From NCBI GenBank assembly GCA_903920145.1, contig CAIXKV010000178.1, forward strand, positions 1-64,000: 64,000 nucleotides of DNA, read 5' to 3'. The position numbers were made by a program, and so were the translations under genes. The stretch is from an uncultured Rhodospirillales bacterium. Its GTDB lineage: Bacteria; Pseudomonadota; Alphaproteobacteria; Azospirillales; Azospirillaceae. Shown piece after piece: positions 1 to 7,066 of the stretch. Position 1 is the stretch's first letter; every line of letters begins with the position of its first letter. The notes beneath the pieces were generated by a model. The model saw nothing but the letters and a program-made list of their open reading frames with translations. It searched no databases and had not been told where the DNA came from.

Positions 1-138
1 CCTTGATGGTGACTCATCAAGGCTGCCCTCAGACGCCGGGCGGGCGCATCCGCGCCCTTGGCTTCGCGCGCATGGGCGCGCGGGGCCGCCGTCGCGGCCC
101 GATACCGGCGATGTGTCAGTATCAGGGCTCGCCGGTAT
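1..138 (-). repeat. dispersed hairpin-rich intergenic element, copy A (cut by window start)
   Basis: This is the reverse-oriented copy of an element that recurs through the window. It ends with CTCGCCGGTAT at 128-138, the complement of the ATACCGGCGAG left end. The hairpin CCTTGATG/CATCAAGG lies at its start, followed by GC-rich stems (for example GGGCGC/GCGCCC and GCGCGC arms). The last few bases of its other end lie outside the window. It sits directly upstream of recJ and carries no gene of its own. Confidence 0.85.
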
Positions 139-209
139 GATTCAAGATTACAGAAGCACTGGTTTTCGCTAGTATCGACGACGATGTTCAATACTCGGAG
201 GCTCTAGCC

Positions 210-2003
210 CTGAACGCCGAAGCGCCCGCCCCCGCCGCCCGTTCTGCGGCCTTTCTGAATATCGAACGGTCAGTCACCGGACGGCGCTGGCTGGCGCGCC
301 CCGGCTGTGACCGCACGGCCCTGGCTCTAGCGCAAAGCCGGGCCTTGCCCGAATTGGTCGGACGGGCGATGGCGGCGCGCGGAATCACTCTGGAAACCGT
401 GGACGACTTCTTAACGCCGACCCTACGCGCCTTAATGCCGAATCCCAGCCTTTTGACCGACATGGACAAGGCCACCGCTCGCCTGGCCCGCGCGGTCTTG
501 ACAGGCGAACCCCTCGCGGTGTTCGGTGACTACGATGTGGACGGCGCCACTTCGGCATCGCTGCTGTTCCGGTATCTGTCGGCGGTCTCGCAACCGCCCC
601 GCCTGTACATCCCTGACCGGATCGCCGAAGGCTATGGCCCCAACACCCCGGCCCTATTGCGCCTGCATCAAGAGGGCGTGCGACTGGTGGTAACGGTGGA
701 TTGCGGCACCACGGCTCACCAGCCGCTGGCAGCAGCAGCAGCGGCAGGGCTTGACGTGATCGTGCTTGACCACCACGCCACCGAATCCGCATTGCCCCAG
801 GCCGTGGCTGTGGTCAACCCCAACCGGACCGATGATCGATCCGGCCAAGGGACTTTGTGCGCCGCTGGCGTCACCTTTCTAACCATCGTGGCCCTGAATC
901 GGGCGCTCCGCCAAGCCGATTGGTTCCGCGAACGCCCCGAGCCCGATTTGATGGCATGGCTGGATCTGGTCGCATTGGGAACCGTCTGCGACGTGGTGCC
1001 CCTGGTCGGCCTGAACCGAGCCCTGGTTACCCAGGGCTTGAAGGTCATGGCGCGGCGCGCCAATGTCGGGCTTCGGGCGCTGGGCGATGCCGCCGGCCTA
1101 AACACCCCTCCCGAAGCCTATCACGCCGGGTTTGTGCTGGGGCCACGAGTCAATGCCGGCGGTCGGGTCGGCACTTCTGATCTTGGCACCCGGCTGTTGA
1201 CCACAGAAAATGTCTCCGAAGCAGTCGGGCTGGCCCGCCGCCTGGATGAACTCAACGGCGAACGCCGCCAAATCGAAGCCACTGTTCTCGCGGCAGCCCT
1301 GGAGCAAATCGGCGACCAAGACCCCACCGAGATGGTGTTCGTGGCCGGCACGGGATGGCACCCTGGCGTCATCGGCATCGTCGCCGCCCGTCTGATGGAA
1401 CGCTACCGACGACCGGCCTGCGTGGTGGCCCTGGGGGATGACATCGGCAAGGGATCGGGCCGTTCGGTGCGCGGCATTGATCTGGGGGCGGCGGTGATCG
1501 CGGCCCGCCAAGCCGGTCTCCTGACCCATGGCGGCGGGCACCGGATGGCCGCCGGATTTTCGGTGATGCCCGACCGGATTGGCGATCTTCAAGCCTTCCT
1601 GCGGCAATGCGTCATCGACCAGTTGGGAGGGCGAGCGTTAGAGGCTAACCTGGAATTGGATGGCGCGGTGGCTGTCCAGGGTGCAACCCCGGCTTTGGCG
1701 GAAACCCTGGCCCGGCTCGGCCCCTTTGGCAGCGGCAATGCCGAGCCCCGCTTTGCCGTGGTCGACGCCCGCGTGGTCCGCGCCGATGTGGTTGGTTCGG
1801 CCCATGTCCGCTGTATCCTCACCGGCTCCGAAGGCGGTCGGCTTAAGGCCATCGCCTTTCGCTCGATCGATACCGACCTTGGCCAAATGCTCCTGAAGGC
1901 CGGAAGCCGCCCACTGCACTTGGCTGGCCCCCTGCGCCTGGATACCTGGAACGGTGGCGTGGCGGTGCAATTAGTGATTGAAGACGCCGCTTGGCCGCAC
2001 TAA
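210..2003 (+). CDS. recJ: single-stranded-DNA-specific 5'-3' exonuclease RecJ, probable CTG start
   Basis: RecJ degrades single-stranded DNA 5' to 3' in recombinational and mismatch repair in the cytoplasm. The DHH phosphoesterase signature is present: FGDYDVDG, then TVDCGT, and VLDHH. The DHHA1 part carries GGGHRMAAG near the C-terminus, and the OB-fold part ends the protein. Family-like N-terminal sequence (FLNIERSVTGRRW, then a run of DRTALALAQ type) is encoded in frame well before the first TTG at 345. The frame is open back to a stop at 138-140 without ATG, GTG or TTG. A GGAGG at 197-201 stands eight bases before CTG at 210, so I place the start there (597 aa, normal RecJ length). TTG at 345 would delete conserved sequence. 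The product is certain; the start is inferred. Confidence 0.9.
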   Translation: MNAEAPAPAARSAAFLNIERSVTGRRWLARPGCDRTALALAQSRALPELVGRAMAARGITLETVDDFLTPTLRALMPNPSLLTDMDKATARLARAVLTGEPLAVFGDYDVDGATSASLLFRYLSAVSQPPRLYIPDRIAEGYGPNTPALLRLHQEGVRLVVTVDCGTTAHQPLAAAAAAGLDVIVLDHHATESALPQAVAVVNPNRTDDRSGQGTLCAAGVTFLTIVALNRALRQADWFRERPEPDLMAWLDLVALGTVCDVVPLVGLNRALVTQGLKVMARRANVGLRALGDAAGLNTPPEAYHAGFVLGPRVNAGGRVGTSDLGTRLLTTENVSEAVGLARRLDELNGERRQIEATVLAAALEQIGDQDPTEMVFVAGTGWHPGVIGIVAARLMERYRRPACVVALGDDIGKGSGRSVRGIDLGAAVIAARQAGLLTHGGGHRMAAGFSVMPDRIGDLQAFLRQCVIDQLGGRALEANLELDGAVAVQGATPALAETLARLGPFGSGNAEPRFAVVDARVVRADVVGSAHVRCILTGSEGGRLKAIAFRSIDTDLGQMLLKAGSRPLHLAGPLRLDTWNGGVAVQLVIEDAAWPH

Positions 2004-2011
2004 ATCAAAAT

Positions 2012-2048
2012 ATCCCGCATTAGCAATTGCTAATTGTTAATGCGGGAT
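2012..2048. terminator. bidirectional terminator between convergent recJ and dctA
   Basis: A perfect 11-bp stem, ATCCCGCATTA paired with TAATGCGGGAT, encloses a 15-base loop that contains the smaller palindrome GCAATTGC. It lies nine bases after the recJ stop and 13 bases from the dctA stop. Flanking A/T-rich bases are present on the recJ side. It probably ends transcription from both genes. Confidence 0.75.
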
Positions 2049-2061
2049 AACGCCATTTCCC

Positions 2062-3381
2062 TTAAAGGCGAGCTAACGCTGGCGTTCCAAAGTGGCTTTG
2101 ATACTCGGCCACCGCCTGCTTCTCGTTAAACTCCCCTTCCATCTTGGCAACGACGACCGTTGCAACGCCATTGCCAATCAGGTTGGTCAGGGCGCGCGCC
2201 AACGACATGAATGCATCAACCCCCAACAGCAAGGCCAAGCCTTCCACCGGCAGCGCCCCGGTGGCCGACAGCGTGGCGGCCAACGTGACAAAGCCGCCGC
2301 CGGCCACCGCTGCGGCTCCCTTCGACGTTAACATCAGCACCGCCAGAATCGACAATTGTTGCCAGATCGACAGGTCAATATTGTAAGCCTGGGCAATGAA
2401 CAGCGCTGCCATCGATAGATAAATCGATGTCCCATCCAGATTAAATGTGTAACCCGTCGGAATCACCAACCCCACCACATGCTTGGAGCAACCGAACCGC
2501 TGCATCTTCTCGATCATGCGCGGCAGCACCGATTCCGAAGACGAGGTGCCAAGCACAATCAATAACTCATCTTTGATGTAACGCAGGAAGGTCAGAATAT
2601 TAAAGCCATTGGCCCAAGCGATGGTTCCTAACACTAGAATAATGAACAAAATCATGGTCAGGTAAACTGCGGCGACCAACTGGCCAAGAGAGATCAGGGA
2701 ACCAACACCAAATTTTCCGATGGTAAAAGACATGGCGCCCAGCGCCCCCAACGGGGCCAATCGAACGACGATCCCGATGATGCCAAAGAATACTGCCGAA
2801 ACTTTTTCTAAAAACAGCTCAACCGGCTTACCTTTTTCGCCCAACCCGGCTAAAGCGGCGCCAAATAGAACTGAAAAGAATAATATTTGCAGCAAATCAC
2901 CTTTCGCAAAAGCTGCAATAACGTTATCAGGTACGATATTCATGATGAAATCAATAGGAGTTTGCTCATGAGCGGCGGCAGTGTACTTGGCTACTTCACC
3001 GGCTTTACCAGCCGCACTATCAACATTAAAGCCCTGCCCCGGCTTTAGCACATTCACCACCAGCAGCCCGATTCCCAGGGCAAAGGAGGTGACGACCTCG
3101 AAATACAAAATCGCCTTGATACCAACCCGGCCAACCTTGCTCATATCGCCGATGGCGGAAATGCCGGTGACCACGGTCAGGAATATGATCGGTCCGACCA
3201 CCATCTTAATACACTTAATGAAAATAATTCCTAACGGTTTCAACTCCATGGCGAAATTCGGGTAGAAATGGCCCAGCAGCACACCAATCAGGATGGCCGT
3301 AATCACCTGGATGTAAAGGAGCTTATAGAACGGCTGCCGGGGAGCAGGCATCCGGGTGATCTCGTCTGTATCCACGATCAT
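2062..3381 (-). CDS. dctA: C4-dicarboxylate:cation symporter DctA
   Basis: This inner-membrane symporter of the DAACS (glutamate/dicarboxylate) family takes up succinate, malate and fumarate. The family hallmarks are visible: the serine-rich re-entrant loop [12 protein letters not shown] and the [12 protein letters not shown] motif, with about eight hydrophobic segments from [19 protein letters not shown] onward. I start at the ATG at 3381 (439 aa; [16 protein letters not shown]) because a GAGGA lies at good spacing before it. An ATG six bases earlier is too close to that site, and a longer reading frame back to 3570 would run through the promoter. It is divergent from dctB-dctD and has a sigma-54 promoter with DctD-like sites upstream, so induction by external dicarboxylates is expected. 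Confidence 0.95.
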   Translation of the reverse strand: MIVDTDEITRMPAPRQPFYKLLYIQVITAILIGVLLGHFYPNFAMELKPLGIIFIKCIKMVVGPIIFLTVVTGISAIGDMSKVGRVGIKAILYFEVVTSFALGIGLLVVNVLKPGQGFNVDSAAGKAGEVAKYTAAAHEQTPIDFIMNIVPDNVIAAFAKGDLLQILFFSVLFGAALAGLGEKGKPVELFLEKVSAVFFGIIGIVVRLAPLGALGAMSFTIGKFGVGSLISLGQLVAAVYLTMILFIILVLGTIAWANGFNILTFLRYIKDELLIVLGTSSSESVLPRMIEKMQRFGCSKHVVGLVIPTGYTFNLDGTSIYLSMAALFIAQAYNIDLSIWQQLSILAVLMLTSKGAAAVAGGGFVTLAATLSATGALPVEGLALLLGVDAFMSLARALTNLIGNGVATVVVAKMEGEFNEKQAVAEYQSHFGTPALARL

Positions 3382-3466
3382 GTGCATTTCCTCGAAAATA
3401 TCTTTTTGATCCGATGCCAAGGCGCCGCCATCCCGACGACCCCCTAGGGCTGGGGCGGAATGACAA

Positions 3467-3482
3467 GCAAAACTCGCGCCAA
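3467..3482 (-). promoter_or_regulatory. sigma-54 (-24/-12) promoter of dctA
   Basis: Read on the minus strand the sequence is TTGGCGCGAGTTTTGC, followed by TT. It matches the RpoN consensus TTGGCACG-N4-TTGC with GG and GC separated by exactly ten bases. The predicted transcription start is about 12 bases on, near 3455, giving a leader of some 75 bases before the dctA start. RpoN dependence of dctA through DctD is well established in rhizobia. Confidence 0.8.
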
Positions 3483-3521
3483 TCTCATCTCCCCGAATTG
3501 ATTGGACAAAAGACGTTCCAT

Positions 3522-3567
3522 GGGCGGAAATCCGCACAAACTGCCTTATTTCTTGTGCGATACTCCA
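3522..3567. promoter_or_regulatory. tandem DctD-type upstream activator sites
   Basis: A palindrome GCGGA-AA-TCCGC at 3524-3535 lies about 70-80 bases upstream of the predicted dctA start. It resembles the GTGCGGAA/TTCCGCAC type sequence bound by DctD in rhizobia. A weaker second dyad, TGTGCGATACTCCACA, lies about 25-30 bases further upstream. Two tandem sites at this distance from a sigma-54 promoter are the expected arrangement. The second site is less certain. Confidence 0.6.
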
Positions 3568-3599
3568 CACACAGACACGGACAGAAACGGGTCAAAATG

Positions 3600-3647
3600 A
3601 TACCGGCGAGCCGCTTTTAATGTGTCACCATTAAAGCTCGATGGTAT
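3600..3647. repeat. dispersed hairpin element, copy B (48-bp miniature form)
   Basis: The ends ATACCGGCGAGC and GCTCGATGGTAT match the two ends of the full-length elements and pair with each other except for GG/AT. Inside, TTTAATG and CATTAAA pair around the loop TGTCAC. In full-length copies the same position holds CCTTGATG/CATCAAGG around AGTCAC. Only the outer stem and this hairpin remain. It lies between the DctD sites and dctB. Confidence 0.75.
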
Positions 3648-3686
3648 GGATACCAACACCCGCCTTGCCGGGGGCCAAAACCCACC

Positions 3687-5555
3687 ATGAGCAGCAGCAA
3701 ATCCTGGCCTTCCGCCCCGCTCCCCCCTATGCCGCTTGCGGACGCAATCCCGACTTTGCGGCGCGCCTTACTGATCGCGCTGGCGATCGGACTGCCGGTG
3801 GTGGCGTTGGTTTCAGGACACTGGGCGGCCGTTTGGGCGCGAGCCGATTTGCTGGCCGCAAGCCAGGGAGCCCTTGAACTGTTCCGGGCTAATTTAGCCA
3901 GCGAAGTTGACAAGAATGAGGCAGTCCCGTTTCTGCTGGCCCGCGACCATGATGTGGTGGCCTTACTGGCGACTCCCGCCCTGACGACGGCTTCGGCCCT
4001 CACCGAACGTCTCAATCGGAAATTAGAGGATATTCAGAACGCTATACATGCCGCTGCTCTTTACGTCATGGATACGAAAGGATTGACCATCGCGGCCAGC
4101 AATTGGAACAGCGACGCCAGCTTCATCGGCCAAAATTTTAATTATCGCCCTTACTTTCATGCCGCCATGGCCGGAACGGTGGGCCGCTATTTTGCCCTGG
4201 GCACCACCTCTCATCAGCCCGGCTATTATATCGCTTATCCCGTGCGAGCGGAAAACCGCACAGTGGGCGCCGTGGTGATTAAAGTCGGGATGGAACGGAT
4301 CGAACAAAGCTGGAGCGCCGGCCCTGGACGGGTGGCCGTAACCGATGGTGATGGGGTGATTGTCATCACCAATATCGACCACTGGCGCTTTCACAGCCTA
4401 GCGCCCCTGCCCGCTTTGGATCGCGCCCGTATCGAGGCCAGCCATAAATACGACGACCTCGCCATCACGCCGCTTCCCATCACGATCCAAACTTTCGCAA
4501 CCGCCATGCCGTTCGGCCCAGCCCCTCCTCTGATGATCCTGTCTGACGCGGTGCCTGGCACCGATTTGACGTTGCATGTGCTATCGGACCCAACACCAAT
4601 TCGGACACGAGCCGTGGCGGCGGCCTTGATCGGCGGCCTTGCCGTGGTGATCGCCGTTCTGCTGGGATTTTTGGTGTTAGGCCGTTGGATTCGCGCTCAA
4701 GAGCGATTGGCCGAACAACAGCGGGCTCGGGAGGATGTGGAACGGCGGGTCCAGGAGCGCACGGCGGATCTAGCGGAAGCCTATGACCAACTCAGCCGGG
4801 AGATGCGCGAGCGAGAGCGCGCCGAGCACGTACTCCGAGCTGCGCAAATCGAGTTGGTGCAGGCCACTAAGCTGGCGGCCCTCGGCCAAATGTCGGCAGG
4901 GGTGGCCCATGAGATCAACCAGCCCCTCAGCGCCATTCGAGCCTTTGCCGAAAATGCCGTTACCTTGCTGGAACGGGGGCGCACCAGCACCGTTTACGAC
5001 AATCTAACCCAGATTGCCGAACTGACCCAGCGAATGGCCGGCATCACCCAGCATCTTAAAGGATTTGCCCGGAAAGCGGCTGGCACGTTGGGGCCGGTGT
5101 CCCTGCCCGAAACCATCAATAAGGCGTTGATGCTGGTGGCGCCGCAAATTCGTGCGGCGCAGATCGACGTGATCGGCGCACCCCATCACCCGCCGCCGGT
5201 TCTGGCCGAGGATGTCAGGCTGCAACAGGTGTTGGTCAATCTCTTCACCAATGCCATCGATGCCATGAAGGGCTGTCCGCACCCCTGCCTGACCCTGGAC
5301 ATCCATCACGAGCGTGAGCACGGCGAGGTCACGCTCCGGGTCCGCGACACCGGGCCAGGCATTGCCGCCGCCGACTTGCCTCATCTCTTTGTTCCGTTCT
5401 TCACCACCAAAGGCGCCACCGAAGGTCTGGGCCTGGGGCTGTCCATCACATCGGGCATCATTCAGGACTTTGGCGGCACCATTGCCGCCGCCAATCATGC
5501 CGATGGCGGCGCCGAATTCACCATCCGTCTTCGTGCCCTGGACTCCAACCCATGA
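3687..5555 (+). CDS. dctB: C4-dicarboxylate sensor histidine kinase DctB
   Basis: This membrane kinase senses periplasmic dicarboxylates and phosphorylates DctD. The 622-aa protein has a first membrane helix at about residues 28-48, a periplasmic double-Cache-like region to about 305 (with the NFNYRPYFHAAMAG segment typical of DctB), a second helix at about 310-333, and a helical linker. HisKA follows with GVAHEINQPLSAIR (His near 408), then HATPase motifs N (NLFTNAIDAMKG), G1 (DTGPGI) and G2 (GLGLGLSI). Its stop overlaps the dctD start by four bases (ATGA), so the two are translationally coupled. It is divergent from its presumed target dctA. Confidence 0.95.
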   Translation: MSSSKSWPSAPLPPMPLADAIPTLRRALLIALAIGLPVVALVSGHWAAVWARADLLAASQGALELFRANLASEVDKNEAVPFLLARDHDVVALLATPALTTASALTERLNRKLEDIQNAIHAAALYVMDTKGLTIAASNWNSDASFIGQNFNYRPYFHAAMAGTVGRYFALGTTSHQPGYYIAYPVRAENRTVGAVVIKVGMERIEQSWSAGPGRVAVTDGDGVIVITNIDHWRFHSLAPLPALDRARIEASHKYDDLAITPLPITIQTFATAMPFGPAPPLMILSDAVPGTDLTLHVLSDPTPIRTRAVAAALIGGLAVVIAVLLGFLVLGRWIRAQERLAEQQRAREDVERRVQERTADLAEAYDQLSREMRERERAEHVLRAAQIELVQATKLAALGQMSAGVAHEINQPLSAIRAFAENAVTLLERGRTSTVYDNLTQIAELTQRMAGITQHLKGFARKAAGTLGPVSLPETINKALMLVAPQIRAAQIDVIGAPHHPPPVLAEDVRLQQVLVNLFTNAIDAMKGCPHPCLTLDIHHEREHGEVTLRVRDTGPGIAAADLPHLFVPFFTTKGATEGLGLGLSITSGIIQDFGGTIAAANHADGGAEFTIRLRALDSNP

Positions 5556-6958
5556 CCGCTTCAGGACCATCTCCTCTGGAACCCTCTCCTCTGGAACCCT
5601 CTCCCGAAACCGGGCCGGTCCTGTTGATCGACGACGAAAAAGCGATCCGACTGGCCGGAACGCAAACCTTGGAACTGGCTGGTTTCGAGGTAGTCGCCCG
5701 TGCGTCCGCCGAAGACGGGTTGGCTCGCCTCGACGGTCCCGATTGGCCGGGCGTCGTAGTCAGTGACGTCCGCCTGCCCGGCATGGATGGCTTGGCGCTG
5801 CTCCGGCATTTGACGGCCATCGACCCCGACTTGCCGGTGGTGTTGATCACCGGCCATGGCGACGTCGCGATGGCGGTTCAGGCCATGAAAGAGGGCGCGT
5901 ACCACTTCATCGAAAAGCCATGGCCGGCGGATCATCTGGTCGAGGTGGTCCGCCGGGCTCTCGACAAGCGCCGTCTGGTCCTAGAGAATCGCCGTTTGCG
6001 GGCTCAGATTATCGGCGAAGCACGAGGCTTGGCGGCAATCATCGGACGATGCCCGGCCATGGAGCGGTTGCGCCAAACCATCGCCGCCGTAGCCGATACC
6101 GACGCTGATGTGCTGGTGCTGGGTGAAACCGGCTCTGGTAAGGAACTGGTGGCGCGGGCTCTGCACGATCATAGTCCCCGCCGTCGCCACCCTTTCGTCG
6201 CCCTCAATTGCGGCGCCCTGCCGGAAACCCTGGTGGAAAGCGAATTGTTTGGCCACGAAGCCGGCGCCTTTACCGGCGCTGCTCGCAAACGGGTGGGCCG
6301 CGTGGCCTTTGCCCATCATGGCACCCTGTTTTTGGACGAAATCGAAAGCATGCCCTTGACCCTTCAAGTCAAGATGCTGCGGGTTCTTCAGGAACGGGTG
6401 GTGGAACCCCTGGGTGGCAACCAGGCCGTGCCAGTGAATGTCCGGGTGATCGCTGCCACCAAAGTTGATCTGTCCGTAGCCTGCGCCAATGGCCGGTTCC
6501 GTCAGGATCTTTATTATCGCCTCAATGTGGTGCCATTGCGGATTCCGCCGTTGCGCGACCGGCTTGAAGACATCCCGCTCCTGTTCCAGCATTTCACACT
6601 TCAGGCCGGTCTGCGCCACCACCGCGACCCGCCTCTACCGTCTCCGGCTCTCAGCCGACGCCTACTCAGCCATCGCTGGCCGGGCAATGTCCGGGAGTTA
6701 CGGGCAGTGGCCGAACGCGTGGTGCTGGGGCTCGAAGATGGCTTGATCACCGAAGACAGCCCGCCACCCGCCGCCACCCTCGGCCACCGTTCCCTGGCCG
6801 AGCGGGTTGATCTCTTTGAAAAGAGCCAAATCGAAACCGAACTCGCGGCCCAACGCGGCAACATCAAAGCCACCCTTGAAGCCCTTGGCCTTCCCCGCAA
6901 AACCTTCTACGACAAAATGCGCCGCTACGGCCTCAGTCGGAACGATTACGTCGATTGA
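5552..6958 (+). CDS. dctD: sigma-54-dependent response regulator DctD
   Basis: DctD activates dctA transcription by RpoN polymerase. Order of domains: receiver (phospho-acceptor Asp near residue 72 in VVVSDVRLPGMDG, Lys in EKPWPADHL), AAA+ domain with Walker A GETGSGKE near 191, the sigma-54 contact loop GAFTGA, Walker B LFLDEIES, and a Fis-type helix-turn-helix at the C-terminus (GNIKATLEALGLPRKTFYDK). The first 20 residues contain an imperfect tandem repeat (PSPLEPSPLEPSPE) produced by a 15-bp DNA repeat at about 5576-5607, before the receiver begins. The ATG start overlaps dctB. Confidence 0.95.
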   Translation: MTASGPSPLEPSPLEPSPETGPVLLIDDEKAIRLAGTQTLELAGFEVVARASAEDGLARLDGPDWPGVVVSDVRLPGMDGLALLRHLTAIDPDLPVVLITGHGDVAMAVQAMKEGAYHFIEKPWPADHLVEVVRRALDKRRLVLENRRLRAQIIGEARGLAAIIGRCPAMERLRQTIAAVADTDADVLVLGETGSGKELVARALHDHSPRRRHPFVALNCGALPETLVESELFGHEAGAFTGAARKRVGRVAFAHHGTLFLDEIESMPLTLQVKMLRVLQERVVEPLGGNQAVPVNVRVIAATKVDLSVACANGRFRQDLYYRLNVVPLRIPPLRDRLEDIPLLFQHFTLQAGLRHHRDPPLPSPALSRRLLSHRWPGNVRELRAVAERVVLGLEDGLITEDSPPPAATLGHRSLAERVDLFEKSQIETELAAQRGNIKATLEALGLPRKTFYDKMRRYGLSRNDYVD

Positions 6959-7066
6959 AAAGGCGATGATTGTCAGCGGGGCCGGTGCTCAGTACACTAA
7001 GCAACCGCACTAAGGAGAAGCCTTGGGGGCGCGGGGGATGGCGGATTGTGAGGGGGTACGAGACCG

